DNA of 64,000 nt, from positions 1-64,000 of the forward strand of contig JACTTZ010000006.1 of the NCBI GenBank assembly GCA_015660915.1, given 5' to 3'. Every line of letters starts with the position of its first letter. Within the stretch, counting starts at the first letter, position 1. Below are positions 52,411 to 60,869 of this stretch, piece after piece. Origin of the DNA: Methanomicrobia archaeon (GTDB lineage Archaea; Halobacteriota; Bog-38; Methanoflorentales; Methanoflorentaceae). Under the pieces are notes generated by a model. The model saw only the letters and a list, made by a program, of their open reading frames with translations, was not told the origin of the DNA and made no database searches. The position numbers were made by a program, and so were the translations under genes.

Positions 52411-52974
52411 TTATTCTGGCTGGAAGTCATCCAGTGAATACTGGAGCAAAGAGGGGGGGTACGTTATGTGGGCGCCCTCAACTTTTGCAAATGGGGTAAG
52501 TTCGTGAGTCGCCGAACGAGAAGCGTTCAAAATATGCACAACCGTCCATCCAAGCGCCAAAAGATAGTCTGCGATAATCCGACGATGGCAACGCGTCCAA
52601 AGGACTTCAGCGCACATTAAGGCGACGGTTTTTTGTGTGGCAAGGGAGGTGACTTCAGTCAAGGCGTCAGAAAAAGCGTCAGTTAGCGCATAATCCGCAT
52701 AGTTCTTGAAACTTTTCACCCTCCACGCAGTGTTTGGCGAATCTGTCGACGTCTGCGGTCTGAAACCCCCAAGTGCTTCTCCCATCCAGCAATATTGAAT
52801 ATTTGACCGCGGTAGCTCATATTCAAGCACTTCCTTGTTGAAGTGAGGATTAGCGAGTGAGTGCGGATGGCTGCGCACGTCGATTACCGTTCGAACGGCA
52901 TAATGCGATAAAACCGAAATGAATTCCTGTTGCGATCGATTCGAATGCCCCACGGAGTAGATCACCATCATCAA
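52411..52974 (-). CDS. DUF488 family protein
   Basis: A 187-residue protein of the DUF488 family: IYSVGHSNRSQQEFISVLSHYAVRTVIDVRSHPHSLANPHFNKEVLEYEL at the N-terminus, then ALMCAEVLWTRCHRRIIADYL with the conserved C-A-E...C-H-R. The cysteines and rhodanese-like arrangement suggest a sulfur or redox reaction, but nothing is proven. It is a single gene in an accessory-rich stretch; homologs are scattered in bacteria and archaea, in line with transfer. Confidence 0.87.
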   Translation of the reverse strand: MMMVIYSVGHSNRSQQEFISVLSHYAVRTVIDVRSHPHSLANPHFNKEVLEYELPRSNIQYCWMGEALGGFRPQTSTDSPNTAWRVKSFKNYADYALTDAFSDALTEVTSLATQKTVALMCAEVLWTRCHRRIIADYLLALGWTVVHILNASRSATHELTPFAKVEGAHITYPPSLLQYSLDDFQPE

Positions 52975-53242
52975 GCTCCGCCTGTACTACTAGTTGTGCG
53001 ATAAAGATTCTTTGCATTTGCTCTTAAGGAGCCTGCATTCATTGACAGGATAGACTGCAGATCACGCGTAAATCAGTCGCACAACCAGCTTGGAAGCTCG
53101 CAAATCTTATATCAGTGGCGCGCTCATCAGTTGTACGAAATATCAACGGCTTCTAAACCCACGGAATAAGTAGTGAAAGCCTCTCTGCGGCGGCCACGCT
53201 TGTCTGCGGCAGAAGTCGTGAGGTGCGAAATGGGAGTTGCGT

Positions 53243-53467
53243 ATGAAGGTGCCAAACACCGAATTTAACAGGAAGAATTGCATTTGTGATAAAGGCGATT
53301 GTCTGACGTACACTGAGAACGCGCTAACTGATACGCTTTTTTGTGCTATCGGTAAAAGTCCGAAAAATCCACGACGCGTCAGATGTCCATGTGGCGTGTG
53401 TCCCGTATTGGCAATGTTTGACCTCGGCGATGCCTACTACTGTATAGAAGGCGCAGCTAAAGAGTAG
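53243..53467 (+). CDS. DUF2769 cysteine-rich protein
   Basis: A 74-residue Cys-rich protein matching DUF2769, common in methanogens: NRKNCICDKGDCLTYTENAL, LFCAIGKSPKNPRRVRCPCGVCPV and DAYYCIEGAAKE. The eight cysteines would bind zinc or an Fe-S cluster. The ATG at 53243 with GGGAG ahead is preferred over the TTG two codons upstream. The 268-bp gap before it holds a TATA-like CTTATATC near 53106 but no other gene that I can see. Confidence 0.75.
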   Translation: MKVPNTEFNRKNCICDKGDCLTYTENALTDTLFCAIGKSPKNPRRVRCPCGVCPVLAMFDLGDAYYCIEGAAKE

Positions 53468-53487
53468 CGAAGCTTTTTTAACGCCAA

Positions 53488-53961
53488 ATGTCGCCGGATA
53501 CAGCGCGGAGCGATCAGCCCTTGATCGACTCCAAAAAGAGATCTGTCGAAGAGAGAAATCGGGCAATTGTGCTGCGTAACTTTCGAGCATTCGATTCAGG
53601 CGATTTGCGGACGCTCGAAGAGACAACTGCGCCGAGTTTTGTCGATCATAACCCTCTGGAGGGTCAGTTGCCGGGTGTCAAGGGCACGACGCAAGCCAGT
53701 GCGATCTATCGTACGGCCTTTCCTGATGCAAAAATCTTCGTCGAGGACACGATCGCAGAGGCTGATAAGGTGGTCATCCGATGGTCAGGATACGCGACAC
53801 ACAAGGGGCCTTTCTTAGATGTCGCTGCCACTAACAAACGGGTGACTCTGCAAGGAATCACCATTTTCCGCGTCGTGAAGGGGAGAGTCGCGGAGCAGTG
53901 GGGCGAGCTTAACTTGTTAAGTATCCTGCGACAGCTTGGTGCCTTTAGTCTTGACCGGTGA
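53488..53961 (+). CDS. SnoaL-like ester cyclase family protein
   Basis: A 157-residue protein of the SnoaL/ester-cyclase group in the NTF2-like fold: VLRNFRAFDSGDLRTLEETTAPSFVDHNPL, AFPDAKIFVEDTIAEADKVVIRWSGYATHKG and GITIFRVVKGRVAEQWGELN. The family binds small hydrophobic ligands and is often of unknown substrate. It follows the DUF2769 gene by 20 bp. It is more typical of bacteria, so transfer is possible. Confidence 0.82.
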   Translation: MSPDTARSDQPLIDSKKRSVEERNRAIVLRNFRAFDSGDLRTLEETTAPSFVDHNPLEGQLPGVKGTTQASAIYRTAFPDAKIFVEDTIAEADKVVIRWSGYATHKGPFLDVAATNKRVTLQGITIFRVVKGRVAEQWGELNLLSILRQLGAFSLDR

Positions 53962-54133
53962 TTGCAGGAGTAACGCGCGATAGAAGCGGTAATCCTGACT
54001 GCAATAGAGAGAACAGCTATATCACCTCCACCACTAACTTCGGTAACACACTTCGTGGAGGGAGTTTAGATGACAGTCGAAGAAAACAAACGATTAATGA
54101 AAACGTTAGATGTCGCGTGTTGCTTCTAAATAG

Positions 54134-54790
54134 CTACCGTTGAATTTGGGCTAAGCGAACTCCCATGTCAAAAGCTTTTTGACAATCTTTTGGAAATTCT
54201 TCTGTTCGTCTCTTTGCTTTCTCTTGGACATCAAATAATGTTGACTCATACTTAGAATAATCATCAAATTGATAGGTATCGGTAACAAACAGCGATTCCG
54301 ATTCCCCGAAGATCCTCTTCATTACCATTTCAACAATATTGAGAGACTGATCATAGCCCATCAGTTTCATCCGGTCTTCTTTCGCACCCATCGTGTAAAT
54401 TAAACCCGTCTTGATCCTCCTCTTAAAAAGCGTTGAGTGGTTTGGATCATACACCAAGTACGGGAATATCAGCCGTTCCATGAAGGATCTCATCTCGCCG
54501 GTCGCTGTTCCTAGGTAGATGGGAGAGCCCAAGATAATGGCATGAGCTTCCTCAGCTTTTTTGAGAATTGGTGTCAAATCATCGTTTACGGCGCACCTGC
54601 CATAGCTCTCGCCATTTTTCAATTTGCAGGCAAAACAACTAATGCAGCCTTTAAAATTGAGTTTATAAAGATGAACGAGTTCGGTCTCTGCTCCCTGTGA
54701 AGCTGCTCCTTCAAGCGCATTATTCAATAAGGTTGCGGTATTGCATTTAGTTCTCGGACTTCCGTTTATTGCTAAAACTTTCACAGACAT
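54134..54790 (-). CDS. NAD(P)H-dependent FMN reductase / iron-sulfur flavoprotein-like
   Basis: A 218-residue flavodoxin-fold protein: VLAINGSPRTKCNTATLLNNALEGA (FMN phosphate loop), FKGCISCFACKLKNGESYGRCAVNDD and AHAIILGSPIYLGTATGEMRSFMERL. The CxxCxxC-(10)-C motif resembles the compact cluster motif of the archaeal iron-sulfur flavoprotein Isf, though the last spacing is longer than usual. The ATG giving MSVKVLAIN is chosen because GAGGGAGA lies just upstream; the track begins 72 bp earlier. Confidence 0.85.
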   Translation of the reverse strand: MSVKVLAINGSPRTKCNTATLLNNALEGAASQGAETELVHLYKLNFKGCISCFACKLKNGESYGRCAVNDDLTPILKKAEEAHAIILGSPIYLGTATGEMRSFMERLIFPYLVYDPNHSTLFKRRIKTGLIYTMGAKEDRMKLMGYDQSLNIVEMVMKRIFGESESLFVTDTYQFDDYSKYESTLFDVQEKAKRRTEEFPKDCQKAFDMGVRLAQIQR

Positions 54791-54992
54791 TGCGTCTCCC
54801 TCATAATGATTTAGCGTTTTGTTTATACGAGCGTGTGTGTCTGAACATTGACTTAAACTCACACGCCGTGCTTTTTGCAGATGTTACGCCGCCTCAAAAG
54901 GGTGTTTGAAAGCCACTATCCCAAAAAGCTTGATCGTTAATCTGAAGGACGTAACAAAAATACTAAGTAGGGGGTGACTGCACCTAGCAAGG

Positions 54993-55469
54993 ATGAAAAC
55001 CATCGACATCGTCAAGCTGCTCATATCTCTCGCCGTGCCTTTGTTGACCGGTTTCGGATCTACGGTGTTCACGATCAACTCAATCCCCACATGGTATGCT
55101 TCGCTGAACAAGCCTTGGTTCAGCCCTCCAAACGTGGTATTCGCTCCGGTCTGGACGACCTTATACATACTGATGGGCGTGGCGTTGTTCCTCATATGGC
55201 GTTCACCGCGAAATCGTACGAGGGATACAGGGATCGCCCTTTTTGCAGCACAGCTTGCAGTGAACGTTATCTGGACGTTCGCGTTTTTTGGACTGCAAAA
55301 TACACTCTACGGCTTGCTTAGCATTATCCCGCTTTGGATTTTGATTGCTGCTACTATCTACCAGTTCTACAAAGTTGAAAGGTGGGCCTCATACCTTTTG
55401 GTGCCTTACATTGCGTGGGTGAGCATCGCCACTGCCCTGAATGCGGCGGTCTACCTGCTGAACCGCTGA
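54993..55469 (+). CDS. tspO: TspO/MBR (tryptophan-rich sensory) protein
   Basis: A 158-residue membrane protein with five transmembrane helices, the family norm. Typical are INSIPTWYASLNKPWFSPPNVVFAPVWTTLYILMGVALFLIW, NVIWTFAFFGLQNTLYGLL and a Trp-rich fourth/fifth helix. TspO proteins bind tetrapyrroles and other ligands; in methanogens the role is open. The ATG follows AGCAAGG. The ~200-bp gap upstream holds no other gene that I can see. Confidence 0.92.
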   Translation: MKTIDIVKLLISLAVPLLTGFGSTVFTINSIPTWYASLNKPWFSPPNVVFAPVWTTLYILMGVALFLIWRSPRNRTRDTGIALFAAQLAVNVIWTFAFFGLQNTLYGLLSIIPLWILIAATIYQFYKVERWASYLLVPYIAWVSIATALNAAVYLLNR

Positions 55470-55736
55470 AGAAACCCTTGAGCCAGATTAAAGAAGAAAA
55501 AGATGCTATTTTTTTAATAGACTCCGTCTCAGCGAGGCGGAGGTCATTTAGGTTCACGCCAGTTTTGGTCTTTGAACAGCTATTGTTCCCCTAAGACGCA
55601 ACTTAGCGTTTTGAACAAGTGAGTCACTCGGCTACGCATTCAGCGCGTCATTTCAAATTGCGGCACATTTTGTCTTGATCTCAGTTGTTAAGACAGTTGC
55701 AACACTACACCCTAGCGTCGATATGCATCGACCTGC

Positions 55737-55807
55737 GCCGATATGGCGGAACGGCTACGCAGCCGCCTGCAGAGCGGCTCATCCCGGTTCGATTCCGGGT
55801 GTCGGCT
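55737..55807 (+). tRNA. tRNA-Cys (anticodon GCA)
   Basis: Cloverleaf: acceptor GCCGATA/TGTCGGC with one G-U, anticodon stem GCCGC/GCGGC around CTGCAGA (anticodon GCA), T-arm CCCGG-TTCGATT-CCGGG and discriminator U, the normal Cys identity base. No intron, no encoded CCA. The accessory genes around it would fit a tRNA-linked island, but no copy of its 3' end was found elsewhere in the window by eye. Confidence 0.95.
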
Positions 55808-55939
55808 TCGTGATTTCGCGACTGTTTATCCCAGGGGCAGCAACTCAAACTCTCGAAGTGGTACAATGACAGAGGGCGAGTCAATCGGGGATATGTTGTT
55901 CCGGAAGTGCAGTTAACCACTCGTTATTGGGGGGGCTTG

Positions 55940-56935
55940 ATGAAAGACACGGGAAGCGACTTCTGGGGAGGGAAAAGATGCTTGGTAACTGGGGGATATG
56001 GCTTTGGCGGTTCCCATTTGTGTCAGCAACTATTAGAAAAAGGAGCCAGAGTTTATGTGCTGGATCGCGAGACTCCAACTAATTCGTATTTGGTACTAAC
56101 GGGACTGGCCAGTAGCATTCATTATATTTGCGGGGACGTGAGAGACCTAGAACTTCTTAAAATCAGTCTCGAACGCTTTGAGATTGATACGGTCTTTCAT
56201 CTTGCCGCTCAACCGGTCGTGCCAATCAGCAATGTCCATCCGTATGAGGTACTTTCTGTAAACGTCATGGGAACATACTCTGTTTTGGAAGCAGTCAGAA
56301 ATTCTACATGTGCTAAAAATCTAGTCTTTGCTTCCAGCGGAGCATTTTATGGTACGACCACCCAGCATGAGCCAATTAGCGAAGATTCCCCCCCTCTTGT
56401 AGCTGCAAATATTTATACTCCGTCTAAAGTTGCTGGTGACATCGCTGTCCGGTGCTATGCAAAAACCTACGGAATGAAGGCAGCAGTATGTCGCTTCATT
56501 AACACCTACGGACCGGGAAATACTAATTTTAGCACAATCGTTCCTACGGCCATTGCCAATATTATTACCGATCGTCCTTTTGATTTTGGAGCACGAGATG
56601 ATGGTACCTCAACCTTCGATTATCTTAACATTCGGGATATGACTAGAGGTTATTTGGCAGTGGCAGAAAATATGGACGTCGCCTCCGGCGAAGCTTTCAA
56701 TTTCGGCGGGGGGTACCCTATATCAGTCAGGGATCTAGTTCAATTGATTAGCCGTCTCTACGATGGGCAAGAGAGAGAACCAGCGTTTCACGGTCCGAAA
56801 AAAGCCACTCCAACATTCAAACGTTTGGACACTAACAAAGCCCGTAGGGTATTAGGATGGCAAACATCTATTTCGCTGGAAGATGGATTAAAGGAAACCA
56901 TCGATTGGTACAAGCGTTTTTGGACAGAGCTATGA
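55940..56935 (+). CDS. NAD-dependent nucleotide-sugar epimerase/dehydratase
   Basis: A 331-residue short-chain dehydrogenase of the extended type: nucleotide-binding CLVTGGYGFGGSHLCQQLL, VFHLAAQPVV, catalytic Ser region FASSGAFYG and YxxxK as IYTPSKVAGD. The layout resembles GDP-mannose or CDP-glucose 4,6-dehydratases and UDP-sugar epimerases; the substrate cannot be decided. The gene is AT-richer than the core genes and alone, without glycosyltransferases nearby, suggesting recent arrival. The ATG at 55940 preceded by a run of G is used; the track begins 33 bp earlier. Confidence 0.85.
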   Translation: MKDTGSDFWGGKRCLVTGGYGFGGSHLCQQLLEKGARVYVLDRETPTNSYLVLTGLASSIHYICGDVRDLELLKISLERFEIDTVFHLAAQPVVPISNVHPYEVLSVNVMGTYSVLEAVRNSTCAKNLVFASSGAFYGTTTQHEPISEDSPPLVAANIYTPSKVAGDIAVRCYAKTYGMKAAVCRFINTYGPGNTNFSTIVPTAIANIITDRPFDFGARDDGTSTFDYLNIRDMTRGYLAVAENMDVASGEAFNFGGGYPISVRDLVQLISRLYDGQEREPAFHGPKKATPTFKRLDTNKARRVLGWQTSISLEDGLKETIDWYKRFWTEL

Positions 56936-57073
56936 ATTAGTAATCGGCAAATCACCATTGATCTGCTGGACAATCAACATTTGAGGAGTAAGTATACCCT
57001 TCCCGCAGCGCATAACATTAGCGTCGTATTTTGTGCGTGTTTAGCTTCATTGACGCTTTTGGAGGACTAACTA

Positions 57074-58270
57074 ATGAAATACGATTTTGACCGCGTATAT
57101 GACAGAAGCAATACCAATTGCATCAAATGGGATACCGTCAAAGCGATATTTGGTCGCGATGACGTCATTCCGATGTGGGTTGCCGATATGGATTTTCCAG
57201 TTGCCCAACCGATTGTTGAGGCGCTGAAGAAGCGCGCGGAGCACGAGTTTTATGGGTATACTCAGCCGGGTCCCAGTGTCACCGAAGCTGTTGTTGACCG
57301 TATGCAGCGGAAGTTCAAATGGAGAATCCAGCCGGAATGGGTAGTTTTTACCCCTGGTGTTATTCCCGCGCTTCATGCGGCGGTCAGAGCTCTTGCCCGT
57401 CCGGGCGACGAAATCATCCTGCAACCACCGGTATACTATCCCTTTTTCTCGGCAGTGACGTCCAGCGGATGTCACATCGTGAATAACGAACTAAAACTGA
57501 TAGACGGCTGCTATGAGATGGATTATGCAGGCCTTGAAGGCAATTTCCAGCCCAGAGCTGGTATGGGTCCCTCCCCTAGCCGAACAAAGGCTATCCTCTT
57601 GAGCAACCCACACAACCCAGTAGGGCGTTTGTGGAACAAGGAGGAACTGAGCCGGCTGGGGGAGATTGTCATCAGCCACGGAGCCAAAGTTATCTCCGAT
57701 GAAATCCATTGCGAACTACTCTTCAATGGATGCGTACACACTCCTTTTGCCTCAATTTCACCGGAGTTTGAACAGAACTGTGTGGTCTGCATGGCACCTA
57801 GCAAGACCTTTAATCTCGCCGGGCTCAAGGCGTCTTCCATTATCATCCCCAACGAGAGACTTAGGAATGATTTCGTAAACGCTAAAACTGGTATACAGCC
57901 AGGGCCGAACATTTTTGGTTTGACGGCGCTTGAAGCCGCTTACCGTTTCGGGGACGAGTGGCTGGAACAGCTTCTTCCTTATCTGCAGGGCAACCTTAAC
58001 TTTGCGACTGAATACTTTGAGAAGAACATACCGAAAATCAAAGTCATCAAGCCGCATGGGACTTATCTTGTCTGGCTTGACTGCCGGGAACTGGGAATGG
58101 ACAGCATGGCATTAAGGAGCTTTATGCGGGGGAAGGCCAGAGTAGGTTTTGATGACGGCTTTGTCTTCGGTGCTGGCGGAGCAGGATTCCAGAGAATGAA
58201 CATTGCTTGCCCTCGGGCTGTTCTGGAGGAAGCATTGAGCAGAATCGAAGCAGCGGTGGGCAGTCTGTAA
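57074..58270 (+). CDS. MalY/PatB-type PLP lyase (cystathionine beta-lyase-like)
   Basis: A 398-residue fold-type I PLP enzyme: the N-terminal YDFDRVYDRSNTNCIKWD and PMWVADMDFPVAQPIVEALKKRAEHEFYGY are typical of MalY/PatB beta-C-S lyases, with the PLP lysine in MAPSKTFNLAGLKASSIIIP. It likely cleaves cystathionine or cysteine, releasing sulfide or thiols and pyruvate. A clear GGAGG lies before the ATG. A radical SAM gene follows after 33 bp on the same strand. Confidence 0.92.
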   Translation: MKYDFDRVYDRSNTNCIKWDTVKAIFGRDDVIPMWVADMDFPVAQPIVEALKKRAEHEFYGYTQPGPSVTEAVVDRMQRKFKWRIQPEWVVFTPGVIPALHAAVRALARPGDEIILQPPVYYPFFSAVTSSGCHIVNNELKLIDGCYEMDYAGLEGNFQPRAGMGPSPSRTKAILLSNPHNPVGRLWNKEELSRLGEIVISHGAKVISDEIHCELLFNGCVHTPFASISPEFEQNCVVCMAPSKTFNLAGLKASSIIIPNERLRNDFVNAKTGIQPGPNIFGLTALEAAYRFGDEWLEQLLPYLQGNLNFATEYFEKNIPKIKVIKPHGTYLVWLDCRELGMDSMALRSFMRGKARVGFDDGFVFGAGGAGFQRMNIACPRAVLEEALSRIEAAVGSL

Positions 58271-58303
58271 TCTCCGGCTGCTGGCGGCTGGTCAAAGGCA
58301 TTA

Positions 58304-59311
58304 ATGGGGGCACAAACGGTGGACGAGAGCGCGGAGACGAAAGCTTTTCTTATTGCAGAGGGAGGTGTGGATATTGATGAGCGTATACTTGGGCGCATTA
58401 CAACCCCTGCTTCGGGCCCGGGTGCCGGCCTCACGTCGTTCTTTTTGCTATTTAACGGTCACCGTGTGCGCTTGGGCATAAAACACGGTTCTCGGCTTAA
58501 GGCATCGCTTGAAGGGAATGAAGTAGTTATCCGCGACCACGAAAAAGAGATCGTTCGCGGATCTCTCGAAGATGCCATCGCTCATTGCCCCGGACAAGCG
58601 TACATCACCGTAAGCGAGGTATGCATATTCGACTGCCAGTACTGCCCAGTGCCGCTTCTTAGAGGTTCGGTAAAGAGCCAGAGTGATGTTGAGATGGCGA
58701 TTTCGCGAATTCTTGCCGATCCAACCCTCGCAAGCAAGCTAAAGGCTATCGCATTAACCTCCGGTGTCGAAAAGTCAGCGCAACACGAAGCCGAGCGGAT
58801 CGCAGCTATCGTTCACACCCTGAGAGAGAAATACGATCTGCCGATCGGCGTATCCGTTTATCCAACACCAAATTCAACTAAGTTGTTGAAAGATGCCGGA
58901 GCTGACGAAATTAAGTACAACGTCGAAACAATGGATCGTCAACTCTTTGAGCAGATGTGCCCTGGGCTCTCACTCGACTTCATTTTGAAGGCTCTAAAAG
59001 ACGCAGTAGAGATTTTCGGCCGAAACAAAGTGTTTTCCAATATCCTCGTTGGCTTGGGAGAGGATGATCTCTCAATTATCAACGGCATGTGCGAACTGAT
59101 CAAAATAGGTGTGATACCTATACTAAGAGCCGTTGTTGAGCATCCTTTGCGAGCAGAGACGGGCATGCGACGACCTGATGCAGAGCGCCTTTTGCGACTA
59201 GCGCGAAAAGAGCGTAAACTCCTCGACAAGTATGGCCTGCGAGCTGACATAGCAAAGACGATGTGCGCCCCGTGCACAGGCTGTGATCTGATGCCTCACC
59301 GGGACGTTTAA
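58304..59311 (+). CDS. Radical SAM protein, biotin-synthase-related (COG2516-like)
   Basis: A 335-residue radical SAM protein. The cluster motif is CX3CX2C (EVCIFDCQYCPVP) near residue 107, unusually far from the N-terminus because an extra ~100-residue domain (FFLLFNGHRVRLGIKHGSRL) comes first. DEIKYNVETMDRQLFEQMCPG and GLGEDDLSIINGMCELIKIGV are reminiscent of BioB-like enzymes. A second Cys set at the C-terminus (KTMCAPCTGCDLM) could hold an auxiliary cluster. The substrate is unknown. It is probably co-transcribed with the MalY-type gene. Confidence 0.82.
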   Translation: MGAQTVDESAETKAFLIAEGGVDIDERILGRITTPASGPGAGLTSFFLLFNGHRVRLGIKHGSRLKASLEGNEVVIRDHEKEIVRGSLEDAIAHCPGQAYITVSEVCIFDCQYCPVPLLRGSVKSQSDVEMAISRILADPTLASKLKAIALTSGVEKSAQHEAERIAAIVHTLREKYDLPIGVSVYPTPNSTKLLKDAGADEIKYNVETMDRQLFEQMCPGLSLDFILKALKDAVEIFGRNKVFSNILVGLGEDDLSIINGMCELIKIGVIPILRAVVEHPLRAETGMRRPDAERLLRLARKERKLLDKYGLRADIAKTMCAPCTGCDLMPHRDV

Positions 59312-59764
59312 CACCGGCTGGTGTGCATATTTTTTGCGTCGTTTCGCAGTGACAAATCCCGCATAAGCGGCTGACAAGATTCGACTTTTTTCCGCTGAGG
59401 CTTTTTTTTGATGATTTGCGATTGTGGTTGTTATCCACTGACGCCAGAGAATCGGTCTGTCTAGGTCTTACGCAGTACTAACGTCGCGCGGCCCCTAAAG
59501 AAGCCCTTGAAAAGATGCTTGGGACGGGTGTATAGCGCCGCAATAACTCTTAGGCTTTGTTGCATAACCCCCGTCTGTTGCAAAAGTAAAGGTTGTGTTG
59601 CAAAAGTCTACGCGGGTTGGGGTTCTGTTAAACCAAACGTTGTTAATCCTAGGTTGTTGAGAAAAGGTTGGCGGAAAATTGTTTTTCTGTAACAATTGCA
59701 CGTTACATAGGATTATGTTATCGCAATATGGGATAACTTGCATTGTATTTGTAGAGGGAGTAAT
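59312..59764. other. Intergenic region with IS-end-like repeats
   Basis: No gene is seen. The right half holds GGCTTTGTTG (59553-59562), the same decamer found near 28.4 kb and, inverted, at 62774-62783. Two copies of GTTGCAAAAGT follow at about 59577-59610. The region turns AT-rich here and probably includes the promoter of the proteasome-like gene. Confidence 0.6.
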
Positions 59765-60553
59765 ATGACGCTAAGTATCATTATTAGAAGCCCAGATGGC
59801 ATTGTACTCGCCACTGAAAGCAGAAGTTTGACGGAAGTGACTTTGCCAAACGGTTCGAAATGCCCAATTAGCTTTGATGAAACCAAGAAACTCCTAACGT
59901 TTGACGAACCCCACAACTTTGTAGCTGCTGTCACGACCGGGCTTGGAGGAATAGGGAATAGGTCTGTTTATAATTTCGTACCAGATTTTGAAGCAACAAT
60001 CGCTTCAGAAGGTCGTATGCCGGTTGACGAGTTCTCCGAAAAAATGTCCAACTTCTTCATGAAGGAATGGGAGAGGCGGCCACCAGAAATGAAAGACTGG
60101 AAAGGCCCGTCGATATCTTTTCTCGCGGCGGGTTTCAACGAAGGGGATGCATATCCTCACACTTACAAAATAGATATTCCTTCTGAACCGAAACCCGTTG
60201 AATTGCCCCAGATAGACATAACTTGGGGAGGTGAAGGAGAGCTAGTCAACAGACTGATAAAAGGTTATGACCCCAACCTTCCAAAACGATTGTCAGACGC
60301 TTGGTCGTTAACTGAAGAACAAGTGAAAGCTATGCCAGAAATCGCGCAACCGCTTTCTCTACAGTTCCCGTTGCCAGTGATGGGATTGCAAGGCTACATT
60401 GACTTAGCGGTATTGCTTCTCCGCACCACGATAGAAACTCAGCGACTAGCACTCTACGTAAGGGGGTGTGGCGGCCCTATCGACATGGCTACAATAACGC
60501 GAGGAGACGGGCTTTGCTTCGTTCGACTTAATGACGAAGACGAGATTTGCTAA
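59765..60553 (+). CDS. Proteasome beta-like Ntn hydrolase, orphan
   Basis: A 262-residue protein whose start mirrors 20S proteasome beta subunits: after Met removal it begins T-LSIIIRSPDGIVLATESRS. It keeps Thr1, Glu17 (as in Thermoplasma beta), Arg19 and a KKL at the Lys33 position after an 8-residue insertion. Later blocks also match the fold (ISFLAAGFNEGDAYPHTYKID, GGEGELVNRLIKGYD, CGGPIDMATITRGDG). No propeptide is present, so Met aminopeptidase could expose the nucleophile. It lies in mobile DNA, away from other proteasome genes. The ATG after GAGGGAG is used instead of the track start. Confidence 0.75.
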   Translation: MTLSIIIRSPDGIVLATESRSLTEVTLPNGSKCPISFDETKKLLTFDEPHNFVAAVTTGLGGIGNRSVYNFVPDFEATIASEGRMPVDEFSEKMSNFFMKEWERRPPEMKDWKGPSISFLAAGFNEGDAYPHTYKIDIPSEPKPVELPQIDITWGGEGELVNRLIKGYDPNLPKRLSDAWSLTEEQVKAMPEIAQPLSLQFPLPVMGLQGYIDLAVLLLRTTIETQRLALYVRGCGGPIDMATITRGDGLCFVRLNDEDEIC

Positions 60554-60738
60554 CTGCGGAGACTAAAAAATTGTCCTGAGGTACCGTGTTTCGGCCCTTC
60601 AGTTTGCGAGCGAACGCGCTTTATATATTCCTCAATTGCTTTGTAGTCGCTTTCCGTAATTTCTTCGCCGTCTAAGAAGTATTTGTCAACGCTCTTTTTC
60701 TCAAGCACGTGGGTGCTATTTTCTATCTTACTTTCCAT
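60550..60738 (-). CDS. Small hypothetical protein convergent with the proteasome-like gene
   Basis: A 62-residue charged protein (EKKSVDKYFLDGEEITESDYKAIEEYIKRVRSQTEGPK), probably a short strand plus helix. It overlaps the proteasome-like gene's stop by 4 bp on the other strand. No family is recognised. The size, acidity and place in mobile DNA would suit a small accessory or antitoxin-like protein, but nothing proves it, and it may be spurious. Confidence 0.4.
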   Translation of the reverse strand: MESKIENSTHVLEKKSVDKYFLDGEEITESDYKAIEEYIKRVRSQTEGPKHGTSGQFFSLRS

Positions 60739-60869
60739 TCTAAATTAACCGATTGCTAGGTAAACGTTTAATCGGACGTACGACGATTATCAGTTCTTTG
60801 TCGCGTATTTCTAGCTGCCAATCTAATGAATCATCACTCGTCAGGTTCAAAGCTCGGAAGGAAAGGGGT

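Noticed and set aside
55737-55807. tRNA-Cys as an integration site with a duplicated 3' end
   Set aside because: No copy of the T-arm/acceptor end was seen elsewhere in the window and no integrase gene is present.
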